The notes under the pieces are model-generated. The model saw only the letters and a program-made list of their open reading frames with translations, made no database searches and was not told the origin of the DNA. DNA of 64,000 nt from Strix aluco. Its lineage: Eukaryota > Chordata > Aves > Strigiformes > Strigidae. Below are positions 39,263-53,400 of the stretch, piece by piece. Position 1 is the first letter of the stretch, and every line of letters starts with the position of its first letter. The position numbers were made by a program, and so were the translations under genes. The stretch covers positions 1,536,501 to 1,600,500 of the forward strand of contig NC_133971.1 of the NCBI RefSeq assembly GCF_031877795.1, given 5' to 3'.

Positions 39263-42200
39263 GAAAGGAGTTTTGTATAAAAAAAGAGGGGGAACTAACT
39301 TTTTTTTAACCTACATTCCACATATTTTTGCTTTCAAGAAGAAAAGAATATAGACACTGAGGAGGAAGATGTTATTATAGGCGGTATGTCACTGTTGTCA
39401 CTTAGGCTGTGGTGAAAAGCCTTCTTCAGAAAGGAAGTGATACAGATGTCTTTAAGGTTATTTAGTCTTACTTTGCTGTCCTCTTACAGTCTGTACATAA
39501 CCAAATATTCTCAGCCAAAATACTTTGTCACTTCCGGGCTTTATCATGTATTTGCTGGTATACTTTGGATAAGAGTGGTGAATGTTTCTTACGATTTCAG
39601 AGATGGAAATTGCTTCCTTAAGATAAGTCTGATTTGATCAATGGGCTGCTTTGAAGGTTTGGGTGAGGGACTAAGCAGCTTGATGTTTCCGTTGCATACT
39701 CCCGGATGTGGAGTATGGGGGAAGCAAGCAGATGCTTTTTATTCAAACAAGACCTTGTCTTGCAAGTTTGAAAATACCTAACATGTTCTAGATTGTGTGT
39801 ACTCCAGTAGATATACTCCACTGTACATGGTAAAAGGAAGTAGAGTGTCATTACATAATTATGGGCGTTTTTCAAGGAGAGAGAAACAGAAGCTTAGGAG
39901 TGCTTTTGAAGTTGAAAACTATAGGTGAATAAGAAACAGTATATGACTGAATCACCCTGTAGTATCTTAATGATGTATTAATCATTAGGCAGTATGGCAT
40001 GAAACTTTACAAGTTGAGTTATGCTAGGAAAAAACAATTTAAACTTCTGATTTTAGAAATGAAAGATTTAAAAAAAAAAAAGAAGAAGGAAATTTAATGG
40101 ACATTTACAGTTGTCTGTAAAATGTTTCATATGACCCTGTGTAGAATTTCGTAAGAAGCTTTAATAATAGTTTTTGGGAGGGGAAAAAAAAATCCATGAC
40201 ATTTATACTACTAAACAAGCCTTTAGGACTGTGACTATAAACTTGGACCCACTTAAGAGACATCTCTATGGAGAGTTTCTGTATTTCATTTTTATAAAAT
40301 TGACATTTTTCAAACTCTCAGCTTTAAATTGCGAAGTAATGGAAGAAAATAGAATGTGTGGGAGTGAAGGGACTGAAATGCAGCCTACCTTTTAAAAGCT
40401 GTGGTCACAGACTTTTTTTGTAACTCTTTTAAAATATAATACTTTCATTGGAACGCAGTTTCCTGTTAAAATTCTGACAAATCTGTATCTGATCTACTGA
40501 ACTGTAAGACCTCAAAGGTCTTGAAAATTTCTTTCCTTTAAATGTCAATGTCCTCGAAGAGTATTGTGTCAAGATGGAGGATTTTTCCAATAAACAAGAA
40601 GAAAAAAGGCTTTTATGGTCTAGATAGAAGTAGCTAGTATGTATTTGTAAATTTTTTAGTTGAAGATGGTGTATGTTAGGTTCTTTACCAGTGTGTTACA
40701 AGATTAGTTCCTTCAGTACAGTCCTTATAAATCTGTGCAGTTTTAGACATTAATGACAAGCAAGATAGGAAGGCTGTAGCAGGTGTTTTTGAGAGCATAG
40801 TTCTGAGAGGGATTTGGGGGTTTATAAAATATTGCCTCTTCTTTCTGAGTTGGTAAGTGACAGAAAATGAGAAAACTCACATATTATCCCTAAATAGCAT
40901 CTCTTATTGCCACAACTGGAAAGACAATTCTTCAGTAGATGCACCGTTAGTCTCACACGTAGGAGATATCCTGTATTCTCGTCTTTCAGGAAAAAACACA
41001 ACACCATGCAATCTTTCTGGGGAAAGTAATTATTGGTCTTGGACATTTTCTTATACTACTATGAAAAATTTACTCAATACTTACGATCCTCAGCTGTAGC
41101 TGTAGAAAATAAATCAAATATTATACTATTTTGAAATTATTCTAGTTATTGTATATTTTCCTGGCAAATACTGTTAGTCAAAAAAAAAAAGGATGATAAA
41201 ACATACAGTTGGTATTTCTAACTAGGCTTCTAAGAATCTCTTGTTTATGCATTAGTGATACTTTAGTCTACTGATCGGTAATTATTTTTGTAATTGCAAA
41301 GTATTTTTAAAAATCCATCATTCATAAAGCATATTGATTTGACAATGAGATTGATTGATGTAGTCTTAATTGAGGAAAATGGCAGAAGAGGATTTTATGC
41401 TGTGTTTGTGTGTATGGCAGAAAAGTCAGTTACTGAATTTTTCTTCTATAAGGCCTTAAACTACATCTAAAGAAGACAACATTGCACCAGGTTTATCTAT
41501 TTTTTTAACTTGTTAAATATAATAGAACTACAAAAAAGTATTATGTGAGAAGAGGCATCTTGAATCCTTCCTTTATCTCTACTAAAGAAGGCCAGAAAAG
41601 GATACTAAAAAGGAAAAAAGCACACTTGTATACGAACAGTTGTTGTCACACTTTACGGTTTTTGTAACTGTAAGACTAATAAGAAAGTGGGGAAAGCCAC
41701 TGACTTTTCAGAGGTAGGATGCTTAATGTTTGTGGACTTCTTGTCTAAGAATGGCTTGTTTATAAATATCGAATCTTGGGTGTTGTACACTGTGGGGTTC
41801 CAGCTATGGGGTAGCTAGCTGAGAGACAAAGATGGTGTAGGACTGTTTCACTCAAGACCTACTAAGAAAATGGCCGTTTCTTCTCTTCCAAAGATTATGA
41901 AATCACATTACGCTTTATTCCTTTCTTCTGACATAACTCCTCAGGAGTTTCCTTGCAACTCCAGATTGCCTGTTCCTCTTTTGAAGTCACTGCCTTTGAC
42001 CAATAGTGTTTGATTAAGTTTATGTAAATGAGAATTTTTTCCTTGTCTTTGAACATCTCCTACCAGTCCCAAGTAGCAGGAAATCTAAAAAAGCAGTGCT
42101 GATTCCTTTGCTTTATATTCTCAACATTTCACGTTGTGTGACTCAAAGAATGGGGGAGAGGCAGTAGGGAGAACTTGTGGATCTTAGTTTTAAATTCTTG

Positions 42201-45200
42201 CATGTACATATGCCTATAAAACAGGACTAAGCCACACAGTTTGAAAAAACCACAGATATTAAAAATAATAGCATATGCTATTTGTCAGAAACGTGCATTT
42301 TCACAGTCCTTTTTCAAGGCTGTAGACAGTGTCAGTGATTCAATGGCTGATATAGCTGCCTTAGATCCGAGCACTGCGGTTCTGATATTACAGCTTTAGA
42401 TAGAAGGCACAGCTTTCTGTTTCATCGACAGTGAGCACTGTGTTTCTTCAGTCCCGCTGTGGGTTGTATCTTATTCTCACTCTCTCATTTGCTGTCTCTT
42501 ATAATGGCAGAATTTGGGAGAAAAACTGTATTCAATACAGTTACAAATTTAATTATAGAAACTTAAAATCTCTCTTTGAAAGATATAAAGGAAAATGCGT
42601 TATGCGTATGGTGAATAATAACTGATGAATATAAAACTAACATTTAAATATAAGTTTATGACAACAGCAAATGTGGAAAGTCTGCAGGGCGAACATTACA
42701 AGATGTTTTTAATAAAACTTGTTTCAAAGTTATTTGTGTCATTCAAAATATCTCGTAAATACAACCCTCATGAAGACTATTTTTCGTGTGCATTAAATGT
42801 TTGTTTTTACTGGAATGATATGGTATTCTTTTTGTAAAAGCTGTGTATGCTTCAGCAAAGTATGGGAAATAGGTGAATATGAAACGTAAATTGGAAAATT
42901 TAAATAGAAAATTTACATAGAAAATTTTCAATACCTGCCTATTAGCAGAACCAAAAATGGGTTATGTTCTTTTATAGACAGAATTTTTAATTTCCTCCTT
43001 TTCTTTTACCAGACTTTATTTTAAACAGTGGTACAATTTTTATCACAGAAAATTGGGTAAGAACCTTTTATTGTGTCAGAGTAGAGCTCAAGAAATTATA
43101 ATTTTTAAATGTATTTCTTGTGTAAGCTCTATGTGGTTTCCAAAAAAACTTTAAATATTCAGACGATGTGGAGTCCAGAACAGTAGGAATTTCGTGTTGA
43201 ATAGTATTATCTCAGGCCATTGCCATCACTGTTGCTGCCTGCTGTGCGATTGCAGATGACATCTTCTGTGCTGTAAAGCGGCTGGGAACAGTTGTGCAAC
43301 TAAAGATAGATAAAGGAAATCATTGTTAAGATGATGGTTTGAAAGTGTAAGCTGAGTGATGAAAAATCTTGTCAATTCTCTCATCCCCTTTTAGTTTTGC
43401 AAGGATGCTAGGGCAATAAAGAGATATCTCCTGTAAGATAAGCAGTATCAGAAAAAAAGCTTCAATGATTTGGCTAGCTCTCTGTACATATAGTGCTGCA
43501 GTTTGAAATATCCCTGTTTTCAAATCACGGGTACATTGACATCCTCTTTTTAAAGTAGTGCTAATGGTAACAATTTTCTTTTATTGTCCTGGATATGGGT
43601 GGAATGAGAGCTCTAGGGGTAAAACTCATATAATGTTAAAGTAAGTTTTCAAATATTTAGATTGGCTGTAAAGTAACAGTCCAGAAAATTTGATTGCCAC
43701 GGTGCTTGGATTGCACTTAGACAGGGCATTTTGTGCTGAAGTGTGGAATATTATATGTGGAAAAAATGTTGCTAAATGAATAAATGTATTAGGTAATAGT
43801 TTCTAAATATTTTATATGTACAGATTATTGTTTAAATTCAAAATATAAATAGTTATGTAAAAGTTGTTTTGAAATATACTGAAGGTAATATTTGAAGTAT
43901 TTGGAAATAAGTGTCTCATTACACAAGAACTAAAATAGTACATTGGCATTAACTGAATGAAATTAATGACAGGTCATGTGTTCTTTAACTCTTGAATGAC
44001 TTTTTAAAGACTGAATCGTGGAGTTGTAAAATAATGAGATTTGGTTTATACAAATCCTCATTTAGAAATCAGTGATTTGAACAAAACAGTGTCAGTCTGA
44101 CATTTTTTTATCCACTAAAGAGGTTTGTTTACACATGTATGCTGGTTGTGGTTAACAACAGAAATTATGATACAACCAAAACATTTTTTCTGTAATAAAT
44201 CAGGAAGCTAAATTACCATAATGAAATTGAAGAGGGTTTTTTTTTGTTTTATTCTTCAGCTTTAGACACAAAGTTGGTATTTAATTCTCTACCTTTGTCA
44301 AACCATTTATGTTAAAATTATTTAGGGTTCATTTAATTAAGATGTGAATTGGTAATTTTCAGTCTTATGGAATAAATCTGTTGTATATTGCCTTAGACGC
44401 TGGCCTTAACAGGTTAGAAATACTGGGAATTAAGACCACCTACCAAAGTATACATCATTTACTTAATGTGACACCCCATAAATTGTTGGTTACATTAAAT
44501 ATCTGCCAGTGCTTAAGTAGTAGATTCTGTTTAGGTTAGATAGCTTCTTTAGATTATTTCATACACAGTAGCATGTGTATAAAAGCTTATCTGTGGATTT
44601 TATTGAAACCTTGATGGTTTGTTTTGTCTTTTTTCTGAAAACGTACTTTGTAATTTGCTCAAGTAGGTGCTATAGTGGTCGAAGACAGATCTGAATTGTA
44701 GGAAAGGGTATGCTGTCTAAGGCTTCCTAGCTTACCTAGAGTTTGCATAAATGTATACAGGGCATTTGAAAACCCAAGAAAGTTTAAAGTTTCGTTGGAA
44801 GTTTAACAAAGTGTGATCAACCATTTTGAGAAACCGTGTCTAACTTTACACTTACTGCTTTAGATCTGCTATGATTTTCTTGGAACACATACAGACTATA
44901 ATTTTTTTTCAAAGGGCCTAACAGCTTATCTGATTAATATTCCATTAGACTTAGGCAATTGGTTCAGAGGAAACTCCAGGTGAATTGAAGCTTAAAACTA
45001 TTTAGATATTTTTTTTTGCCCCCACTGGGTGTTCTGTGTAACTATAATATAAAATTTGCCTGACATTCTCCATGGTTGATGCTGTCCTGTGATATCTGAA
45101 ACCCACTGAAGTCAAAACAAGGATCTTAACTGGCTGAAGTGCCGTAGGGAAATAACGGAGTAACAGTACTGAGTATTTAGCAATAAATAAGTCTGTCAAC

Positions 45201-48200
45201 GTTTACAAAGTTTCTAAAAATGCTAGAATTGATTTGTATGCTATAAACATGACCCAGTAATGTTTTACCCAGTGTAATGAAGGACTCATAATTTATATTT
45301 AAAAAGAATAGTGTTTATGTCAAAAAGTGAGAGATGTCTGTTAGATGCATACCTACAGATAGACTATGAATCGTTAAATAGTTAATAGTTAATATGTATA
45401 TATTTATATATACAGATGTACATGTGTGAATTCAACAAAAGTGCTCATACAAAAATCTGTTCAAATTTTAGGTCCACACAATTTTTATGAACAGTATGTC
45501 TGAGAACAAATGCTTATTATAGTTAAATATAAACATTACAAATTAGTCTTAGAAATCCCATGGAATTTCCCATGTATGTTTGTAATGGAAGGTTTTCACA
45601 ATGATGTTTATTAAATTGTTTTATCAGAATGAAAAAATTTCCAATTTGAACTAAATGTCATTTTATATCAGACTTCTATGAGAAGATTGCTTCCTTTTGA
45701 TTGACATTGAAAAAGAAAACACTAAAAAGGAAAAAATAAAAAGTGCTCTTTGGTGGTAAACACTACATGAATTGAAAAAGCAAGAAGTATCTGTTGTATC
45801 AACTTGAATGTTCTATAATGTTTTTTCAAATAGGACTGATTGTTTTTGACAAAAATTGATTCTCAGCGTTAGGCTTCTTAGAATTGGGGAATTGTTACAG
45901 TGAAGATAAATTGTGTTGATACTGTGGGTTAAAATGAGAGACCTGAAAAAATTTTCTTTTTAAGCTATGCTGTACATAGGTTAAGTTTCTCGAGTAGCTA
46001 CCAAAAAGATTGACAGCTACATCATTTTAATAGTGATGAATGGTCATCCAGCATGTTTTGAAAAGAACTATACCTGATACAGATAGGGACACACTGAGTT
46101 GGATCTGAAGCAGGTTCTCGAAGACCATTTGTGTCAAAACTAACAATATTTCACTGTAATAGTAAATAGAAATAGGATGGAATGATACTCTTTATGCAGC
46201 ATAATAACGAGTGTTAAATTGATCTCCTTTGTAGAAGAACGGGGTTATTACCGTCTAAAATACTTTGGAAGTAGAGTTCAAAACAGAGTTCTTCCCCCTT
46301 ACTATTACAAATAATAAAATTTTTAAAAATGGATTTATTATCTCCACAAAATTTGGGTTTTTTGCCGTCAGAGGAGGACTGTGCCATACAGGCTATCAGG
46401 AAGCAGCAATGACTGGTTGCTCTTTGAGGGCCAGAAGAGAAGGCGCATAACCCAAATGGCAGTGGAGGGACCTTGCTGGCCGAGGCGTGGGGTGATGGTC
46501 TAGTCCAGCTCATCAGGCACTTAAAGCCTATTAGTGTGCTCAGGGCCCTGACACTGGTAGAATTTCTGCTCATTTTGTATTAATTTATATCTTGATGTAA
46601 TTATTTTTTTTACTTCTGAAACATTTTTGTATTTTGCTTCTTCATATGGTAGTCTTGTGTTAGAAGGATTCTTAGATTTTCATAAGAAGAAATTACTATT
46701 GACCATCTAAACAATATTTGAAAACTGAATAATCAAATGTTGCTTTTCTCCCATAAACCAAGACTGAAAGGAATAATTACCTTGTTTTGACAAGTAAATT
46801 GAAGAAGTATGACATGGAAGTCTTACAAGAATGCATACATGAAAACTAGGCTGTCATGTTTACAAGGTGATTTTTTTCATATGATGAATTTTTCAAACGT
46901 GGTCTGTAAACTATACTGATATTTTTCTGAGGAACACAAGCTTCTTTTGGCTATCCTGTAAGGAAAAGAGTTAGGAATAAACATAAATATAAAATTTTGA
47001 TTGTGCAGCTATTTTATGAAAACTCTGAATCATTCCAAGCTGTTACTATTTTTGTGTTACATGTATCTATTATACAGTACATTTTACACCAAACATTGCA
47101 AGCGTAGTTGAATAAAAGATGGGTTTGAGTTATAGGTATTGAATGGAGTTAGCATCACATTCTTTATAAACTCTGAGATATTTCAGAAGAGAAAAGGGAA
47201 CGGATTTGCGTGACCATGTCTGAATATAAGTATTCTCATACATGTGTGAACAACTGTATTTTCAGTATCCCTTTAATTTCAGTTCTGTAAAGCACTGTTT
47301 AATGTTTTTACATTGGTTGCAGAACCATCCTAAGCTGGCCTACTGTTTTTTTGCCAGAGCAACTGACAAGTATTTCAGTATTTGAGAGAGTGCGTTTTAA
47401 TTTCTATTTTAATTACAGTGTCTTTAATTGCAGTAACATCTGTTAAGATACTTTGAATCTTACATTCAAAGACTGATCTTCCCTCGATGTAATGTGTGAT
47501 GTATTTGGTTTACATCCAGACTTTTTAACCAGAAGGGTGACTTCAGTTTCAGCTACATTCCAAAAACTGAAAGTCTTTCAGTTGTTATTTGCAAGGGGGT
47601 ATTCCGTAGCTTCTGAGAATTTAAGAAAATTATATATCCATAAAATATTACGTAGTATTGTGCTGTTAAATCAGATGTGTGAGATAGGAGGCTTTAAAGG
47701 ACCTTCACATTTGTTCTAAATTTGTTTTGAAAGAGCAAAATCAGAATCAGTAGTGTCTGAAGAAATGCACAGTTCTGCTACTTGTAGGTCTACGCTCAAA
47801 AACCTATCATCTTGACCTTGCATCTTAATCTGATGTTCTTTTGGAACATGTCTTGTAGACTGTTCACTTAAAAAAACTCAATCTATTTTTCTAGTAGTGC
47901 CTCTAGGTAAATTTCCAACCAACACTTTTATTGCTTCATAAAAGAATATTGCTTGTAAGAAAAACAGTGTATTTATTAATTCATTATATTTTGTTGCCCA
48001 AACATTGTGAGCAACTGAATAGTTATGTTTGTTCCTCATGTTGCTACTGCAATGTGAATAGTATTATTAAATACTAAATACTGGACATGAAATATATTGG
48101 TTATTAAGAAGTTTCCGCTTTTTACATAATTTTTTATTTAACTTCAGTAGCAAGCCATCACTGGTTGTAAAATCAACTTCATTATTTCTCAAAAAAGAGG

Positions 48201-48860
48201 ATACAGAAAAAACAGAAAATGGCAAAAAATAACTCTGCTACTTCTTTGCTTCTGATATAGCGACTCCTGGGATTTAGTGTCTTAGTTTGAGTAGGCCAGT
48301 GGATTTGACCTGTGTTTTGGCAAAGTATTTGTTGAGTGAAATATGTATATAGCAAGATGACACTTGTTTTCTGGTAGATTGTAGTGTTTTGGTCTGGATT
48401 TTTATGTTCTAATTATTTGTAGTGATGTGCTTAATTTCCAGAAAGCAGTTACTCCTTGGACAGAAATTATAAGCGCACTGAAAATAAATTTACTCTGTAA
48501 TGTATTTATTTTTATAGTTTCCAGTTATAATAGTGAGAATGTTCTTTCTATATCTTAAAAAAAAAAAAATTTAAGAAATCTGCTACTCTGATTAAGGTAA
48601 AAGAATTGATTTTTTTTTTTTCTTTTAAAAAGCAAGATATTATGAAATTTATCTCTGCTTTTCTTTTATAGGTGTCCTTCTCTGTAGCACCCTGCTCAGA
48701 AGCATGCAGAAGGTTTACTATTCAACACTGATTTTATAATTCCCTACATAAATGCTTTCCTTATTGATTTAAATATTTCCAAGGAACAAAATGTGGTGTT
48801 TTGGTACTTCTAATCTGAATTCTTTCATTATTTAACCACTTTCCTGTGTCTATTTTACAG
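39263..48860 (+). other. KIAA0825 intron 1, distal part
   Basis: Very AT-rich. A small GC-richer patch at 46360-46560 contrasts with its surroundings. A plus-strand acceptor TTTCTTTTATAG at about 48671 lies 190 bp before the real coding exon, followed by a weak donor (CAGAAG|GTTTAC), and could be a rare untranslated exon. Confidence 0.7.
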
Positions 48861-48999
48861 ATCTGGAAATGGAATGGGGAGGAGAGTATTCTCTTGATTC
48901 TTCCAATTTAGACTGTTTGCTGAATGTCGTTCCTGGGGAATTGGAGTTCCAACAAATCCTTAGTGATCTTGATGAAAAAATAAAGAAGAATTCTTCTAG
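48861..48999 (+). CDS. KIAA0825: KIAA0825 first coding exon (codons 1-43)
   Basis: Plus-strand exon with acceptor CTATTTTACAG and donor TTCTAG|GTAAAG. ATG is at 48869-48871, eight bases into the exon, with G at -3 and G at +4. The frame reads MEWGGEYSLDSSNLDCLLNV, VPGELEFQQILSDLDEKI and ends in a split Ser codon (AG|C). The pattern ExEYSxxSxxLxCLLNxxPGxLEFxQIxSDxDEKI matches the N-terminus of vertebrate KIAA0825 as I recall it. That is a large protein of uncertain biochemical role with a DUF4495 region further on; human loss-of-function alleles are associated with postaxial polydactyly. It faces away from SLF1, as in the human 5q15 arrangement. Confidence 0.93.
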
Positions 49000-50439
49000 G
49001 TAAAGAGTATTTTATTTGTATCCAAAATAGTAGCCAAAGTCATTACATTTAGGAAGAAATAATGGCTTTTCTCTTTTTCCTTTTCTAGTTGTAGGTTAAA
49101 ATTCTGATAATTATTTCAGTAGTAATTTTGCCTTAACCACTTGAACATTTAACAAATTTTTAATGCCATATAATTTTTGTGCTACCCTCTTTCTCTGTAT
49201 GGTATTTTTAACAGTTGAATCATCTTAATCTTAGGAATTATTGCAGTAGGTGTGATAGTGGAGGAAGAAAATGTGTATTCCCAGGACAGTTGTATTTCCT
49301 ACAGCTGAGATAGAATTTTTATTCACTAAAAGAGCTACAGAATTTTACAAAAATGCAAAATTTGAACTGTGTTCTTTAAGCATTTTTGATGGAGGTAGAA
49401 AAAGCAAGTAAGTTAATATATGTAATCTTTTTTATATAAGCCATTATTTTACCTATTTGAGTTAAAACTGTTATGCTGCAATAGATGATTTTGTGACTGG
49501 AATTTGTTTTGTAATATATTTCATTGTCCACTTCTTTGTAACATACCGGTTTCCAAAAATCAATGCTATAGAAACAGTGGAGTACTGAAAGAGTTCTTTG
49601 TTGATGAAGATTTTCTGCATGACTACAAAAAAATCGGCTCGAGGTTTTGTGCTTTATTTTAAAAGTGGTGGCAGTGTTTTGTGGCTGAACTCTTTAGTAC
49701 CTGTAAAATATTTTGCTCGGTGAAAGATGCTCGTAAGCAGATAAACCAATCTCCCCTTTAAAGATTTGGTATTACATTTTGAAAATGCTTGCCTTTGGAT
49801 AACAGTGCATGTAATAGAGTCGTATGATTTCCAAGGATGCCCTTCATGTCATCTGTTTTAAGATTGTGTAATTTTAATGAAGCCCATATTTGTGAGAGGT
49901 TTTTGCCTGCTGCCAAACAGCTTCTTGAAGAACGTGGATGAACCGTTGCTGTATCTCACTGAAAACTGATCGAGGTCATCTCTGAATTATTGTTATATTG
50001 CTTATGCCAGGCTGAGAGATTTTTCAGACTTTTTATTTATATTACTCTTATCTCACATTTTGAACATTTTATTTTTAAAACTTAGTGTTTACAGATGTAG
50101 TTGCGATAGTAATAATCCTGGGGTAGAAATGATAGTGAGGATCTTGGAAATACGCTGTTGTGGACCCCTGCATAGTGCAGTTTCATAGTACAATTTTCCA
50201 GCTGTTGACATCAGTGAAATGTAAGTATTTACTTAGAGTTTACTTGATGTCATAACACAGTTACAGGTACTGAAGTTTTGAGTTGCTATGGTCTTGTATA
50301 TCTGGGAAAAAACAGCATCAGCATTTTTGGCAGATGTGTTGTCACCTCCTCAGCTACCAAATCAAAGTGATTTTGTCATAATTATGCAGAGCCAGCCTGA
50401 GAGTTGGAAAGGTTATTATCAAGATGAGTCTTTGGAATG

Positions 50440-50475
50440 CATGCTTTACTACTATCTTATGCTTTACTACTATCT
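50440..50475 (+). repeat. Two-copy tandem duplication, period 18
   Basis: ATGCTTTACTACTATCT occurs at 50441-50457 and again at 50459-50475. A recent small slippage duplication in KIAA0825 intron 2; it lies inside an open frame (50424-50798) that shows no other sign of being a gene. Confidence 0.93.
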
Positions 50476-53400
50476 GTGTGGAATGTATGCTGCTGGTTGA
50501 GAAAACTTCTGGCTGTGGGAAAGCAGGCCAGCTGTTCGTTCCTTTTAATAGTATTTTATATCAGTTAACGTTTTGTGTTACATTTTACATTAACATCATC
50601 ACAGTGGAACTATTTGTCATTTTTAAGAAGGCTGATTGTCCCTGTCTTAGGTATATAGCCCTACAAATTAGAAGGGCCTTTCACTGTAAGTTTTGTAAGA
50701 TCCAAACAGTATTTTGTCCAAGGAGAGAAGGAAATTTTTTTAGGGTGTGGTACACAGCAATGCATGTCAGGAAAAGCTTTGTATTTCTGCTGAATTGACA
50801 CTTAAGCTAGTTTCTAAACTAATTTTCACAAGGAAAATCAGAAAGTAGCCCTGTAGTTACCAGGTGATATTTTGCTCCTGTAATATGTCAGTTTCAGAAA
50901 TGGAGAGGAGTTTAAAAGAAGATGGACAGCAGCTGATGTGACTTTTAAATTAAAAAGAGTCCTTTTATTGCTAATATATTAGAGGTAGCATGGAATGAAA
51001 TCATTTTCAAGTTACCATTGATCTTTGTAAGTGGTATGATAAGAGCAGCTCTATGCGCTATGGTGATACAATTGGAATACAATCCATTTTTCATCAGATA
51101 GATTTATGATTTTATTATACCACAGAGAATAAACATAATAGTATACAGCATATATATATTTTTAAAAATAAAACATTGTGTAAAAAATTATGATCCAAAA
51201 GTGTGTAAATCACTTGAATGCTCATTTATTGCCTTCCAACTGAATAGCTTTTATAAAATTGTGTGACACGACAAATCAGATATGCTTTCCAGCACTTGAA
51301 TTACCTTCAGTATTTTTGTATTGTACCAATTCTATTTGGTGCTATAGCAAAAAAAAGAAAAAAAAAAGAAAGGCCATCTGTGCGAAATTGTTTTATTTGT
51401 AAGTTTTAAGGGAGTAAGTGGTTCATTCATTCACTATTATATAACAGAGCTCTTATTACACTTGAATGTTAACTTTATTTTCACAGCAGTTTATAGAAGC
51501 AGGTGAATATGAACTCTCAGAACTATTGTCATTGCTGGCCAGTTTCTTGTGCAGTGATAGTCTCAGGTTATTCTAAAGCATGAAGTTGTATTCATAATTT
51601 CATCAGGATGGCCATTTGTCTTCAGTCTTTCCCCTCACATTTGCTTTAACTTTTACGGTTTATCAAAACTGCGTCTTGGGATTTTTTTTCCTAATTGGAG
51701 GATTAAGAATTAATAAGAATTAATTTTTGAACAATGCACAGGGCTGAACTTTCAGCTGGTATTTAATACTTCTAAGCAGAAAATAAGGTACAGAGCTTTA
51801 AACCAAGCTTATAGTGCATAACTTGAAAGTGATTGTAAGCATGAAATCTCTTCAGCAGTTGATTTTTTTGTGACTTCAGTTCTTTCTTTACTGAGTCATT
51901 GGCTCCGTTTTAGTGATGGTAAAGTGATGATAGATCCTATGAGGCTGTAGACAGTGTGAGATATTCTAGGTCTTCTTCAGTAGAACAATTACTCAGAATT
52001 CAATAAAATTATTTACTAATAATTGTATCTCCACAATGCACTGGAGACTATATCTTTGTGAGGCTTTTTGCAAAGGCTTGATTTGACTTCAATCTGATAA
52101 ACTTCAACCTGACCCTCTGTCTAATTAACAGTAATTCAGTCATCTGGGATTTTGATGCAGGTCTTTTTTGAAGGGCTCCAGTGATGTCAATACTAGTAAG
52201 TGCTTATAGAGTTCCATCTTGTCCCATAACTGTTCAATATAAATTGTAATCAGATCCTTAACTTGTGAATAATAGGACTATCTGGAAAACACCTCAATAA
52301 CGATGTTAGTATGACATTTTCCAGCTGTTGATCACAACTTTGCTGATTTGCATGGAAATGCTTCCCACTATCAATACCTCACATCAAAGGGATGGAGGAG
52401 TTTCAAACAGGATATTAAGTGCTGCTGTCTCATTCCATTTTCCTGTATCAGAATTGGAGTGTGCAAGGGCTCCTGTGACTGAGATGTGCTGCGAGAGTTA
52501 TCATGCTCTTATTTTGAAGAAAATCTTGTCTTATTCCTCTCTGGAATTTTCAGGAATCAGCTACACCTCACTTTCCTGTTATTCAAGAGAATTAGCAAAA
52601 TCTTGTCATCTCCATCCAAAATCCCAGTAACGGTTGAGTATTTGAGAGAATTTCAAACTAGGGCTAATAATAGAGGACCACAATCAATAATTTTATTGGT
52701 TTTACTTGGACCTAATACTCACCACAGCTCTCAAAAAGAATCTGACTCTTCTGTGTGAATATAAACTGCTTGCTGTACAAATGCATACGGTAGTATTTAG
52801 TTGAGAATTTAGTACCTATAGAGATATTAAAATAATGTTACTAAAATCTTTGTCAAAATAGTATTTGTCTACCCACTGCCCTGGACTAATTGCTAGCAAT
52901 AACTAATTAAACTGAGAAAGGAATGTAATTTTATTCCTATTCAGCCTGTGTTGTCTTTGTGCATGATCACTGAGTTTGGAATAGTTCTTATCACTTTGCT
53001 AGCTGGACAGCACATGTTTTCTCAGAGACTGGCTATTTTAGTAGATACACAGTTTCTTTACTCCAATATATGGTGACTATAATTGTGTCAGTATCTTAGG
53101 TAGTTAGCTGTCACATCCATCTACAGAAGCTGTAATCAGATGTTTGAGTGCACTGTGAAATATCCGAATTCATTTCATATGAGACTACATGCGACAATTT
53201 TTTTTTTTTAGCCGTCATTTATCAGTATCGTGTTTTGGTCAATGGAGTTGAAAGACTCCTATGTTTCACTGCCAGTCTTCTGAAATAACATCAAGGCAAA
53301 ACTTATATCCTGTGCACTGAAATATCTCAACTCTTTAAAACAAATTGGAACTTAAGGGTAGGCAGTAGTTCAGTTAGAACTGATGGTTCTCATATGCTCA

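Noticed and set aside
46214..46573. 119-codon minus-strand frame and GC-richer patch
   Set aside because: No recognisable protein. Composition suggests an old unidentified repeat, but no repeat signature could be named.
50424..50798. 124-codon plus-strand frame in KIAA0825 intron 2
   Set aside because: Cys/Phe/Ile-rich translation typical of AT-rich intron, includes an 18-bp tandem duplication, and has no domain or splice context.
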